Positions 36,816 to 45,776 of a DNA stretch of 64,000 nt are shown one piece after another (position 1 is the stretch's first letter; every line of letters begins with the position of its first letter). The stretch covers positions 62,001-126,000 of the forward strand of contig NZ_QGNX01000007.1 in assembly GCF_003265325.1 (NCBI RefSeq), given 5' to 3'. The DNA is from Oceanibium sediminis (GTDB taxonomy: Bacteria > Pseudomonadota > Alphaproteobacteria > Rhodobacterales > Rhodobacteraceae). Below the pieces are notes generated by a model, which saw only the letters and a program-made list of their open reading frames with translations, was not told the DNA's origin and ran no database searches. A program made the translations under genes and the position numbers.

Positions 36816-37610
36816 TCATTCTCGCTTTTGCTCGCTCGCTTGGTCGTTGCCGCCCTCGCAGCCGTCGGCGAGAAACTCGCCAATGATGCGCAAGAAGTGA
36901 TCCGGCTGCTCGAGATGGGCGATGTGACCGCACCCGGGCAGGATGCACAGCCGCGCGTCGGGGATTGCGGTGAACTGCGTGACCAATGTCGAGACGGAGA
37001 TCGACCGATCACGATCGCCCGAGATGACCAGAACGGGCATCTTCAGATCGCCAAGCTCAGCGCGGATGTCCCAGCCCTCGACCGCGCGCAACGCAGCCGT
37101 GACGCTCTCGGACGTTGCTCCGTTCGCCGCGTGACGACACAAATCGATTTGCGCTGGCTCGGGGGGCTTGGCAAACCATTTGCGGATATTCGCCTCTGCA
37201 ACGACCATCAGGGGCTCGGCCTGTAGGCGCGCGATCGTGCCGGTAAAGGGTTCGAAACGGTCCGTATCCTGCGCGACCGGCTTGGTGGCATAGTTGATCA
37301 GTCGCCCGACCCGCCGGGGCCCCATCAAGGCGATTTGCTGCGCCACCATGCCGCCCATCGAATAGCCGACCAGGTCGAAACGCTCGATGTCGAGTTGATC
37401 CAGCAAGTCCAGGACAAGCTTTGCCTGACAGGGGATGTCGGCCGGGACGGTATGCGCTCCGCTTCTGCCGAAGCCTGCGAGATCCGGGACCACGACGCGC
37501 CGCTGGTTCCGAAAGGCATCGATCACCGGCTGCCAATATACACTGCTGCCGAACAGGCCATGCACCAAGACAAGTGCTGGACCTTCGCCAACATCGGTAT
37601 GCGCAATCAT
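36816..37610 (-). CDS. Alpha/beta hydrolase
   Basis: 264 residues from the ATG at 37610, which overlaps the permease stop by 4 bp (ATGA). It has LVHGLFGSSVYWQPV for the oxyanion hole, GYSMGGMVAQQIAL as nucleophile elbow near residue 90, Asp in SGDRDRSI, and the His in GCGHIAHLEQPD near the C-terminus. The complete triad suggests an active esterase, thioesterase or C-C hydrolase. Meta-cleavage hydrolases share this look, so action on a ring-opened product is possible. Confidence 0.8.
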   Translation of the reverse strand: MIAHTDVGEGPALVLVHGLFGSSVYWQPVIDAFRNQRRVVVPDLAGFGRSGAHTVPADIPCQAKLVLDLLDQLDIERFDLVGYSMGGMVAQQIALMGPRRVGRLINYATKPVAQDTDRFEPFTGTIARLQAEPLMVVAEANIRKWFAKPPEPAQIDLCRHAANGATSESVTAALRAVEGWDIRAELGDLKMPVLVISGDRDRSISVSTLVTQFTAIPDARLCILPGCGHIAHLEQPDHFLRIIGEFLADGCEGGNDQASEQKRE

Positions 37611-39526
37611 GTCCGCACCTGCTTCGCGCTGCCTTTCGCAACCGGCCACAACACCCTTGCCACGAGACAGAAGATTACCACCGCACCACCGATCAGGTTG
37701 ACGAGCCAGGCATGTACGAACGCACTATGCGGGATGAGAAGTGCCAGTCCAGCGGCCCCATAGAGCAGGCGTCCAGCGGTTCTGAGCGGCGCACGGGCGT
37801 AGCCCATGATCGCGGCTGAGACCAACCAGACTCCCGCCAGTGCCGTGACGGCTGTCAGGACGATAATGTGTGCCGGACCTTCAAGCAGGAGTTCTGGTGA
37901 ATATACGAACAGGAACGGCACTAGGTAGGCTGCCCAACTCAGCTTCATTGCCTCAAAGGCCGTCGGGACCGGCTTGCTCTTGGCGATGGCCGCACCCGCG
38001 AAAGCCGCAATTGCGACGGGCGGAGTGATCATCGACATCATGCCGAAATAGAGCACGAAAAGATGCGCCGATATCAGCGGAACGCCGAGTTCGGTAAGTG
38101 CCGGAGCTACCAGCGTTGCCAGGAGGATGTAGACCCCGACAGTCGGCAACCCCATGCCGAGCACGATGCAGAGCATCGCGGCAAGAACCAGCAGCAAAAG
38201 CAAGTTACCTGCCGCGAGGTCCACGAGCGCCAGTGAAAGCGCGAAACCCAACGCCGAGATATTGAGGACGCCAATGATGATACCGGCCGCGGCCGAAACC
38301 ATGATAAGCGGCAACAGATCCCTGCCGGTGTCACGAAAGATGGACCAGAGCGCGCTGGGTGACGGTCGCTTTCCGCGATAGCCGAACACCGTCCAGAGCA
38401 CGAAGAGCGCGGCGGTTGCCACCAGTGCCGCGCGTTGCGGCGCCTCGTTCATGGCGAACATGAGCCAGAGCAGGACTGCGAAGGGAATCGGAAAGTACCA
38501 ACCTGCCCGCAACGTCTCGGCCAGGGGCGGAATATCCTCTACTGCGACGGGCTCCAGGTCCTGTTTCGCGGCCTTCAGATCGGCCTGGATGAAGATCGCC
38601 GCGTAGTAGATGAGCGAGGGAAGCAATGCTGCCCACAGGATGTCTGCGTACGGCCTTTGTACAATCTCGGCCATCAGGAACGCGGCCGCGCCCATGATCG
38701 GCGGCATCAGCTGGCCGCCGGTCGACGCAACAGCCTCAATGGCTCCGGCGCTCCGGGCAGAGAAGCCGGCGCGCCGCATCAAGGGGATGGTCATCACCCC
38801 GGTGGACACAACATTCGACACTGCGCTGCCCGAAATCGATCCGAAAAGGCTGGAAGCCAGGATCGCGATCTTTGCCGACCCGCCGCGAAACCTTCCCATG
38901 AGCGCCATCGCGAGGTCAGTGAAGAATCCCGCGCCGCCGCTGAGGCCGAGCAATGTACCGAACAGCAGAAACGGAACGACGACAGAGGACACGACCTGAA
39001 GGGGCAGGCCAAGCATCGCGTTTGAATCGAGGCCGAGAAAGATAGTCATCCGGTCAAGATCGACTTTACGCCCCTGAAGGGAGCCTGGGACGAAATGACC
39101 GAACAAGCCAAAGCCAATGAAGAAGATGGCGACGCCTGTCAGCATCCAGCCTGCCGTGCGGCGGAGCGCCTCGAGCACAACGAAGATAAGGATCGCCGCG
39201 GGCACCAGCGCATCGAGCCGCCGGTCGAAAAGCTGGTCGATCAGGCGGGGGTACTCAACAGCCACGTAGGCCGTGGTCACAAGCGAGATACCTGTGAGCA
39301 ACAGGTCGATAAAGAACCGCGCACGTGAGCGGTCGCTGTCACCGGCGAACACGGCAACGAGACTGATGCCCAGCACGACGGCGAGATATTGTTCCGGATA
39401 CGGGTTCAATCCCAGCGGCCGGTACAGGTTCAGCGTCCACAGGAGTGCGCTCAAGGGGACCAGTGCAGATGACACCGCCGCGACAGAACCGAAAAACTTG
39501 CCACGAAACGTCCGGTTTTCCGGCAT
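37607..39526 (-). CDS. TRAP transporter fused 4TM/12TM permease (TAXI type)
   Basis: 639 residues from the ATG at 39526, supported by GGGAGAAAG upstream; the longer in-frame start would run back through the hairpin and into the receptor gene. Signatures include SLFGSISGSAVSNVVSTGVM, GGQLMPPIMGAAAFLMAE and VLGMGLPTVGVYILLATLV. It is the membrane unit for the TAXI receptor at 39618. It is similar in plan to the permease at 15760, so the window holds two TAXI-TRAP systems. Confidence 0.88.
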   Translation of the reverse strand: MPENRTFRGKFFGSVAAVSSALVPLSALLWTLNLYRPLGLNPYPEQYLAVVLGISLVAVFAGDSDRSRARFFIDLLLTGISLVTTAYVAVEYPRLIDQLFDRRLDALVPAAILIFVVLEALRRTAGWMLTGVAIFFIGFGLFGHFVPGSLQGRKVDLDRMTIFLGLDSNAMLGLPLQVVSSVVVPFLLFGTLLGLSGGAGFFTDLAMALMGRFRGGSAKIAILASSLFGSISGSAVSNVVSTGVMTIPLMRRAGFSARSAGAIEAVASTGGQLMPPIMGAAAFLMAEIVQRPYADILWAALLPSLIYYAAIFIQADLKAAKQDLEPVAVEDIPPLAETLRAGWYFPIPFAVLLWLMFAMNEAPQRAALVATAALFVLWTVFGYRGKRPSPSALWSIFRDTGRDLLPLIMVSAAAGIIIGVLNISALGFALSLALVDLAAGNLLLLLVLAAMLCIVLGMGLPTVGVYILLATLVAPALTELGVPLISAHLFVLYFGMMSMITPPVAIAAFAGAAIAKSKPVPTAFEAMKLSWAAYLVPFLFVYSPELLLEGPAHIIVLTAVTALAGVWLVSAAIMGYARAPLRTAGRLLYGAAGLALLIPHSAFVHAWLVNLIGGAVVIFCLVARVLWPVAKGSAKQVRT

Positions 39527-39566
39527 TACTTCTTTCTCCCTGAAGGTTGCCGCGGCATGCGGGCGT

Positions 39567-39596
39567 GGGCATTGCCAACTCACGTTGACAATGCCC
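39567..39596 (-). promoter_or_regulatory. Intra-operon hairpin between TAXI receptor and permease
   Basis: GGGCATTG (39567-39574) pairs with CAATGCCC (39589-39596). After one mismatch, CAAC pairs with GTTG around a TCAC loop, giving a 12-bp stem in 30 bases. Its place after the receptor stop suggests mRNA protection or attenuation. Confidence 0.6.
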
Positions 39597-39617
39597 TGCG
39601 CGCGCTCTGTGGCGGTT

Positions 39618-40574
39618 TCAGTCGCCCTGCCAGACACCGGCCTCGCGGTAGTAAGCCTCGGCACCCGGATGATAGGGCACGCCGAAATCCACCGCGATCT
39701 CGGCGGGATCGAATGCGGCAAGTGCGCCGTAGGACTTCACGAGAGCGTCCTTGTGGCTATGGAGAATGCGGGCGATCTCGTACACTACCTCGTCGGGAAC
39801 ATCCTTGTTGGTCAGAAGCACCAGCGGTGTAGAGAGCAGCTCGATCGCCTCGTCGACGCCCGAAGCCTGCCCTGCGGCAAGTTCCATGACGACTGTTCCG
39901 GGGGCTGCACGAAGCGCTGCCTCGCGCGCCGCCGGATCCTGCGGAAGGGGCAGCCACCGCAAGCCACCGGTCTGGGTGTGGGCCTGTTGCGCCCCCCCGG
40001 AGAGCACGGTCATGACGGTTGCGTCGATGCGGCCGGACACAAGGTCCTGAATACCGCTCATGGCATTGGGTTCCGCAACCGGCTCGACCATGTCCTCGGT
40101 AATACCGGCAGCGGCGAGATAGGCGTCGCCCAGCACCTGGACGATCTTCTGCTTGGGATAGCCCCATCCGACACGCTTCCCCTTGAGGTCGTCGAGGGAT
40201 GCAATTCCGTCTTCGCGGCGCGTCATGAACCCGATCGGAGAGGGCATTAGCGCCGCGACCACGCGCACATTCTCTTGCGGCCCGGCATTCTGAAACATCT
40301 GCTCGCCGGTTTGCGCCAACTTGACGACAACGCTCAGCGCCATCGAGAACTCGAGCTCACCTGCGTTCAGCAACGGAACAGTAACCACCGGGCCGCCTTG
40401 CGGGGCAACACGAACCGGCAAATCCGAATTGTCAGAGACCACCTTCGCGATTGCCGAACCACCTGCATAGGCCGAAGACCCGGACGGATTGGTGCCAATG
40501 CTGAAAACCTGTGCACTGGCCGGCAGGGCCAGGGCGGCCAGGGCGGCAATTCCGGCGAAAAAGGTGGATCTCAT
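39618..40574 (-). CDS. TAXI family TRAP transporter substrate-binding protein
   Basis: 318 residues. Signal peptide MRSTFFAGIAALAALALPAS is followed by AQVFSIGTNPSGSSAYAGGS, a typical TAXI start. Other conserved parts are LKGKRVGWGYPKQKIVQV and the C-terminal VDFGVPYHPGAEAYYREAG. AAGGAG precedes the ATG. It is the periplasmic receptor of the second TAXI-TRAP importer, uninterrupted unlike its counterpart at 14560. Given the CoA ligase in the same operon, an aromatic carboxylate is a reasonable ligand. Confidence 0.87.
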   Translation of the reverse strand: MRSTFFAGIAALAALALPASAQVFSIGTNPSGSSAYAGGSAIAKVVSDNSDLPVRVAPQGGPVVTVPLLNAGELEFSMALSVVVKLAQTGEQMFQNAGPQENVRVVAALMPSPIGFMTRREDGIASLDDLKGKRVGWGYPKQKIVQVLGDAYLAAAGITEDMVEPVAEPNAMSGIQDLVSGRIDATVMTVLSGGAQQAHTQTGGLRWLPLPQDPAAREAALRAAPGTVVMELAAGQASGVDEAIELLSTPLVLLTNKDVPDEVVYEIARILHSHKDALVKSYGALAAFDPAEIAVDFGVPYHPGAEAYYREAGVWQGD

Positions 40575-40620
40575 TTCGTATTGCTCCTTGTTGGTTTTCT
40601 TTATCGGGGCTGATCGCCCT

Positions 40621-41406
40621 CTATTTCAGCGGTCGTTGCGATACCTCGGCAGAGGGGCGCGCGTTCAGCAGGTCGGTCTCAATCGCCATCTGATCGGCGG
40701 GGTAGAGCGCATCGGCAGCGTAAAGAACGACACCGTCGTTATCCCGGACGATACGGTGAATGCGCGCTACCGGGGCACCTGCATCAAGGTCGAGCCATGT
40801 TGCGGAATCGATGTCCGCCGTGGTTATCGTTAGGCGCTGTCTCGCGGCCCCGACGCGATCCGGGAAGAGATGCAGCAACGCTGGCAACACTGGCGAGGTG
40901 CGGAATCGTTTCGGATCGCGATCGTAGAGCCTCCGATCAAGCCAGAGATGCGTGATGCTGTAGCATCGACCGTCGGGAAGATGGTTGGCGCGCTTGGCCT
41001 GCCAGTAGTCGGCCGCCGCCATATCCTCGGCGCCCAGTGGGGCAGAGGCCGGAACGAAGGCTATGTCCTCGGTCCGTGTTTCCAGCCCTTCTATATGCCT
41101 GACAAGACTTTCCCAATCATTGGGGATCAGCAGCCATTGTGGTTGTGTCGGCACCCGCGTGACCGTGGTTCCGCTCCCCCGTTCACGGCGGATGTAACCT
41201 GACCTCTCAAGCTTCTCGAGCGCAGTTCGGATTGTGATTCTCGAAACACCGAACTCTGCTCCCAGCACCTGAATTGTGGGAAAACGGTCACCGACTTTCC
41301 ATTCGCCAGCATCGAGTCGCGCCTTCAATAGGTTGTGTACCGTCAGGAAGAGCGGCGCGGATCCGCGTCTGGTAGTAAGAGCACGATCTTGATCAAGTTG
41401 TCTCAT
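40621..41406 (-). CDS. GntR family transcriptional regulator (HutC/UTRA subfamily)
   Basis: 261 residues from ATG 41406 (MRQLDQDRALTTRRGSAPLF). The winged helix reads FPTIQVLGAEFGVSRITIRT then LERSGYIRRERGSGTTV. The C-terminal UTRA ligand domain is indicated by YSITHLWLDRRLYDRDP and an end segment YAADALYPADQMAIE. It is the first gene of the leftward operon with the TAXI-TRAP transporter and the CoA ligase and is divergent from an SDR gene, so it probably controls both. No clear operator was recognised in the 180-bp gap. Confidence 0.85.
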   Translation of the reverse strand: MRQLDQDRALTTRRGSAPLFLTVHNLLKARLDAGEWKVGDRFPTIQVLGAEFGVSRITIRTALEKLERSGYIRRERGSGTTVTRVPTQPQWLLIPNDWESLVRHIEGLETRTEDIAFVPASAPLGAEDMAAADYWQAKRANHLPDGRCYSITHLWLDRRLYDRDPKRFRTSPVLPALLHLFPDRVGAARQRLTITTADIDSATWLDLDAGAPVARIHRIVRDNDGVVLYAADALYPADQMAIETDLLNARPSAEVSQRPLK

Positions 41407-41586
41407 TTGTATGACTTTAGGAATAATTCTCCACAGGTCAACCCATTGAACTGAACGCTCGAGGAGATGCTGCGGGCGCCGGGAAACTGTGCCGCACAGC
41501 TGGCGCTGGAGCCTTTCAATCAGACATCCTCTGAAAAACGACAAAGTTCTGTGGTATACTTTATGCCGAAGCATCGGGAAACGCGG

Positions 41587-42285
41587 ATGGTCAAGACAGC
41601 TCTGATAACCGGGGCCTCAAGCGGTATAGGCCGCGGGGTGGCCATCCAGCTTGCTTCGAAAGGCTGGCATATTCTCGCCCACGGGCGCCGCGAGGATGCA
41701 CTTCGGGAAACACTTGAACTCGTTCAGGCCGCAGGTGGAACCGGGGAATGGTTCGCCGCTGAGATGGGGGACATGAGCGCGGTCGCGGCCCTCGCCGATT
41801 GGGCAATGAAGCGCGAACGCCTGGATGCGCTGGTCCATTGCGCTGCCAAGTTCACCTACGGCCCCGTCTCGACGGATCGTTTTGCCGACTGGGATTCATC
41901 CATTGACCAGGTCCTAAGGGCGACGATCCGGCTTACCGCACATACCCTGCCCACGATCCGACAGACGGAAGGCGCATTCGTCTACATCTGCGGCCCGACG
42001 TCCTGGCTGGGCTGGAAGAACCATGCCATTCATTGCGCCTTGCGGCATGCGCAGGCCGGTTTCGCGAAGGCCCTCTTCGAGGACGTGCGCGAAGATGGCG
42101 TGAGGGTCACACTGGTTCATCCGGGCTTTGTCAATACACCGGCAGTCTCCGATGACAACAAGGACCGCTCAAGAATGATCCAGCTTGAGGACATTTCGAG
42201 CATGATTTCAGCCGCGATCGAGCTGCCAACCACAAGCTGCGTGACGGAGCTTACCCTGCGCCCCCAAAGATCGCCCTACATCTGA
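41587..42285 (+). CDS. SDR-fold protein with altered catalytic motif
   Basis: 232 residues from the ATG at 41587, with GGGAAA upstream; an ATG at 41563 is an alternative. It has the nucleotide loop TGASSGIGRG and the overall SDR pattern ending in VHPGFVNTP. The place of the catalytic YxxxK reads HCALRHAQAGF, so Tyr is replaced by His and Lys by Arg. The Ser region is YICGPTSWLG. Binding of NAD(P) may persist without normal dehydrogenase chemistry. It is divergent from the GntR gene and stands alone. Confidence 0.72.
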   Translation: MVKTALITGASSGIGRGVAIQLASKGWHILAHGRREDALRETLELVQAAGGTGEWFAAEMGDMSAVAALADWAMKRERLDALVHCAAKFTYGPVSTDRFADWDSSIDQVLRATIRLTAHTLPTIRQTEGAFVYICGPTSWLGWKNHAIHCALRHAQAGFAKALFEDVREDGVRVTLVHPGFVNTPAVSDDNKDRSRMIQLEDISSMISAAIELPTTSCVTELTLRPQRSPYI

Positions 42286-42486
42286 CGGGCAGCACTTCAG
42301 GACGAGCCTTCTGAACGCGTCCGAGAGGCCAATCCGACCTTTGCCGACAGTGCGCAGGGCTTCGGAAAAAGTCCTGATTGCCGATGGCCCTGCCCTTCGA
42401 GAAGATCCCTCTTCCAAAACGTCGTTTGGTCCCGAGCGGGGGAACTGGCGCCTACTGACCGGACCGCGTTCATTAAAAATTGAAAT

Positions 42487-42504
42487 AATTCGTTCGAACG
42501 AATT
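42487..42504. promoter_or_regulatory. Perfect 18-bp palindrome, probable TetR operator
   Basis: AATTCGTTCGAACGAATT is perfectly self-complementary. It stands 65 bp ahead of the TetR remnant at 42569, within AT-rich promoter-like DNA. Such symmetric sites are typical TetR operators. Confidence 0.6.
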
Positions 42505-42568
42505 TCAATCCCAGTGTCGCATGGCAGCGCTCATGCCCCGCGGCCCGGAAGCGTGGAGCAGGCAGACG

Positions 42569-42757
42569 ATGACGGCACATTCCAGCCCCAAGCCGGCCCC
42601 CAAGACCGAACTGCTCCAAGCTGCGCGGCCGGTGCTGCTGAAAAGCGGCTACTCAGGGCTTTCGACCCGGGTGGTCGCGGCGGTGGCCGACGCAGACACT
42701 CTCGTCGTTGACGCGCCAAGGATTGGGCTTGTGACCGCGCTTTCGAGTGACAACTAA
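42569..42757 (+). pseudogene. TetR family regulator remnant (N-terminal helix-turn-helix only)
   Basis: About 62 codons. The start PKTELLQAARPVLLKSGYSG then LSTRVVAAVADADT resembles a TetR helix-turn-helix, but the recognition helix and the usual YYHF segment are lost and the frame ends at SSDN. The protein is less than a third of normal length with no ligand domain downstream. It is probably inactive. The flanks 42286-42486 and 42758-42832 hold no other recognised gene. Confidence 0.55.
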
Positions 42758-42832
42758 CATATCCAGAGCCCTGAAATTTTGTTATTATAAATGCCGCCCG
42801 GAAGTTTCTCCGGTTTTTTTGGGAGTAGTAAG

Positions 42833-43069
42833 ATGAAAGCTACAATTGGCGGCCTTCTCGCCGCCGCATTTCTGATTACGGTACCTACAGTGGGAATGGC
42901 TCACGGCACCAAGGGTGTCATGGAGAATTTTCAGGATAGAGATGGGGCTGGAAACTACCCTGCGAACGGTGGGCACGCCGCAGTCAGCTCCAATCCGACC
43001 ACGAAGGATAACGGTGCGCACGCCGGAACTCCCGACCAAGCCGACCCAAAGGGTTTGGAAGGCGAGTAA
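42833..43069 (+). CDS. Small exported protein of unknown function
   Basis: 78 residues from the ATG at 42833, with GGGAG seven to eight bases upstream. Residues 1-21 are a signal peptide (MKATIGGLLAAAFLITVPTV then GMA). The mature part is short, hydrophilic, rich in Gly, Asn, Asp and His, without Cys. It is followed by a clear intrinsic terminator at 43094-43126, so it is a single-gene transcript. I do not recognise the family. Confidence 0.6.
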   Translation: MKATIGGLLAAAFLITVPTVGMAHGTKGVMENFQDRDGAGNYPANGGHAAVSSNPTTKDNGAHAGTPDQADPKGLEGE

Positions 43070-43093
43070 GGGACCAAGCACATTTCTGAAGGT

Positions 43094-43126
43094 GGCCGCG
43101 CCTGTCATGGCGTGGCCGCTTTTTTT
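43094..43126 (+). terminator. Rho-independent terminator
   Basis: GGCCGCGCC (43094-43102) pairs with GGCGTGGCC (43109-43117) with one mismatch around TGTCAT, then GC and seven T (43120-43126). It ends the small exported protein transcript. Confidence 0.8.
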
Positions 43127-43420
43127 GCAGCCAGGGATGAAGGCCAGAAATGACAACAGCCCCGTGAGCCTCGCTCAAGGGATAGGAGATGCCGCGAGGT
43201 GCCCCGCCACGGCCAAATTACGCCGCAGCGGCGCGCGGCTGGCGCGTGTGTCGGATTCATGGGGTGGCAGGTGCTGTGCCGAAAGACCGCATCCATCGGA
43301 CCAGGCCCGCCCTGGGTAGGGCGGATACTTCGAAAGCTTCATAAGGCGAATGACGGACGAAGGTCCGAACGGAGAAATCCTCTGCACCCTGCAGGAGCCT
43401 CAGATCTCACGTGATATCAA

Positions 43421-45109
43421 TCACGGCTCGGATCTGAAGTTGTAGGAGATCTCGAGCCCCTTAACCAATTCATCGATCACCTCTACAGGGTAGAACCTCT
43501 TTGAAAGATCCTGCGTCACCTGGGCCCGGAAGTTCGGCCGCAATTCTTCGAGCTTTGCCAGCGCGCTCAGCGTGGCATCCCGGTTTCCCGCATGCGCATT
43601 CGCCGCCACAACGTAGAGAACCGAAAGATAGTAACCGGGATCAAAGCTCAACTCCGCCTCGATCAGCGCGGTCTGATAGTCCTTCCGGCGCAGCGCATCC
43701 AGGACCGAGGAAGAATGCCAGACCGGCGGATGCCCGGGCGACATGGCCATTGCGCGTTTCTGAAGCGCCTGCCCCTCTTCCCACTTTCCCGAAAGCGACA
43801 GGTAGTGGGCGAAGTATGAAATCACGTCAGCGTCATTGGGGTTGATCGCGATTGCCTTGCGCCCGGCCGCTTCGAAGGCGTCAAGGTCCCGGCGGAAATA
43901 CTCGACAGCGGCGAGCACGCTATAGCTCGTCGAGCTTTCCGGCGCCACTTCCACGCCTCTGAGGGCAGCAGCATGGGCGCGCTCCAGCGGGTCGTATTCC
44001 TCGGGCCGCCGATTGAAATCGCTCTTCAATTCATCAAGGTAGATCTGCGCCAGGCTGCTCCAGACTTCGGCGTAGCCGGGCGTGGTGCGCGCGGCGCGTT
44101 CCATGCAATGCCGGATTTCCCGATGCGCCCCCGCCGATCGGGCGGCCTGGTAATTGTGGTAGCGAAGAACACACCGATATGCCGCCCGGCTTGCGCCGGT
44201 TTCTGTGGCCGATAGTTCGAGACGCGAGATCTTTCCGCGCCGTCCGGCCAACACCCGGGCGATCTTGTCGGCGATATCCAACTGGGCCGAGTAGAGGTCC
44301 TGCTCATCGTCCGGCGGGCCGAATTCGTCGACCCAGACCACCGCGCCCGACGGGTAGGAAATCAACTCGATGTCCAGCCTCGGTCCGGCCTTTCCGTTCA
44401 GGACATAGCCGGAAAGGCGGTAATCGGCCCCCGACGCGGGCGCCTTCAGGTCCGGGCCTGTCCGCTGCCCGTCCCGGGTCACGGCATCTTCGCGGGACAC
44501 GGCCACGACGTTCTGGAACTTGGCAAGGCGGTTCACGAGGTCCGCCGTCAATCCGAAGGCGAGCGGCTCATTCTCGGGACTCTGGCTTTCGAACGCGGCG
44601 ATCACCACCCGGGGCAGCGCAGGTGACTCCGTACCCGATCTCAGGACCGTGCCGCCGACCAGCACGACCAAGGCGGCCGTTGCCGCAACCTGCACCCAGC
44701 CAAGGTGAAACACTTTCGAAATCCCGGCGCGGAGGGTATGCGCCTCTCCATCGGGCACTTCACGGCGCGTGAATTGCGCGACATAGGCGCCTTTCGGAAT
44801 GCTGATGACGACCGGGTCCGACTTTCCTTCCGAGGCATAGTATTGGTTCAGCCGCCGCCGCAAACGCCCGAGTTCCACCCGGACGGCGGACAGGTCGTCT
44901 TTCGCCAGAAGGTCTATTCCGAAAACATCCTCGGCCAGGTTCTTGCCGAGCAGCTTGTCTAAATCACCACCAAGTGTCCTGGCGACGATGTGGGACAACA
45001 ATTCCTTGAGACGGTCTGAGCGAGCGAACGCGTCGCTTGCATGGATCGAAGCCAAGGCCCGGCGGACATTTTCTTTACTAGCTTCGATCAATACGCGCCT
45101 CCTCCCCAT
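43421..45109 (-). CDS. Winged-helix/TPR membrane-anchored regulator-like protein
   Basis: 562 residues. The N-terminus (about 1-115) resembles the winged-helix domain found ahead of TPR or adenylate-cyclase-like modules in alphaproteobacteria (DVFGIDLLAKDDLSAVRVEL then LGRLRRRLNQYY). A single membrane helix, VQVAATAALVVLVGGTVL, lies at about 137-155. A middle domain (VVIAAFESQSPENEPLAFGL) resembles the FlgO/TolB-like module preceding TPRs. The C-terminal half is TPR-like helices. One-component membrane regulators of the CadC type share this plan. Target and signal are unknown. It stands alone on the minus strand. Confidence 0.7.
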   Translation of the reverse strand: MGRRRVLIEASKENVRRALASIHASDAFARSDRLKELLSHIVARTLGGDLDKLLGKNLAEDVFGIDLLAKDDLSAVRVELGRLRRRLNQYYASEGKSDPVVISIPKGAYVAQFTRREVPDGEAHTLRAGISKVFHLGWVQVAATAALVVLVGGTVLRSGTESPALPRVVIAAFESQSPENEPLAFGLTADLVNRLAKFQNVVAVSREDAVTRDGQRTGPDLKAPASGADYRLSGYVLNGKAGPRLDIELISYPSGAVVWVDEFGPPDDEQDLYSAQLDIADKIARVLAGRRGKISRLELSATETGASRAAYRCVLRYHNYQAARSAGAHREIRHCMERAARTTPGYAEVWSSLAQIYLDELKSDFNRRPEEYDPLERAHAAALRGVEVAPESSTSYSVLAAVEYFRRDLDAFEAAGRKAIAINPNDADVISYFAHYLSLSGKWEEGQALQKRAMAMSPGHPPVWHSSSVLDALRRKDYQTALIEAELSFDPGYYLSVLYVVAANAHAGNRDATLSALAKLEELRPNFRAQVTQDLSKRFYPVEVIDELVKGLEISYNFRSEP

Positions 45110-45437
45110 AGTGAATTCAGCGATGTCACTCAGAACAGGTGATCATCATAGCATGTCCGGAGGGCTCGATTGAGAAAAGAATTCTGGCCGAACCTCGGCC
45201 GGGGAAAGCTTCAACTTCCCTACGTCGTATTTCCGGACGCAAGGACTTTGGCCCGCCTGAAGCCGCTGCGGAGCGCACCAGCCCATGGCGTCCGCCAAGG
45301 ACCAGGGCAGAAATTCAATCCCCTGTTTTCATTCGACCTTTCTTGAATCGGCTACCGTATCACACGGCCCGCAACGTAACCGGCATCGGCTGCCCGGGAT
45401 AAAGTTCACCCCGGAAATCATCGTTGTCGGAGGTCCT
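45110..45437. other. Intergenic region between divergent genes
   Basis: About 330 bases between the divergent starts at 45109 and 45438. It presumably contains both promoters. No palindrome, repeat or RNA gene was recognised; short frames inside look non-coding. Confidence 0.4.
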
Positions 45438-45680
45438 GTGAACGAAAAAGCGTCATCCGTTACGGCGTTGCTGGACCGCAGGCGAGAGTTGACCGGTTTG
45501 ATCGGCTCCTGGGCCGAGGATTCGGATTTCCAGGAACTGTGCTCAGACGCCCTGCTGCTTCTTGGCAGCATCGAAAAGGCAGGCAGCCGGCGGGCGAAGC
45601 TGGATCTGTTGCGCCTGCTCCACAAGCTTTACGCGGAACTCGACGAGTATCTGGTCAATGAAAAGAGGCCAGGCACGTGA
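45438..45680 (+). CDS. Small helical protein of unknown function
   Basis: 80 residues starting with GTG at 45438, with GGAGG four bases upstream, the best ribosome site in this stretch. The sequence is predicted to be helical and is rich in Leu, Glu and Arg (LLDRRRELTGLIGSWAEDSD). No motif is recognised. It precedes the SulP-like transporter by 96 bp on the same strand. Confidence 0.5.
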   Translation: MNEKASSVTALLDRRRELTGLIGSWAEDSDFQELCSDALLLLGSIEKAGSRRAKLDLLRLLHKLYAELDEYLVNEKRPGT

Positions 45681-45776
45681 CACGCCGAAACCACCGGCCC
45701 GCATCGGCGTCGCCCTCATCTGATCAATTCCCCAAATGAGCGGTACTCGCGTTGCAAGATTTATGTCAGGCCAAAA

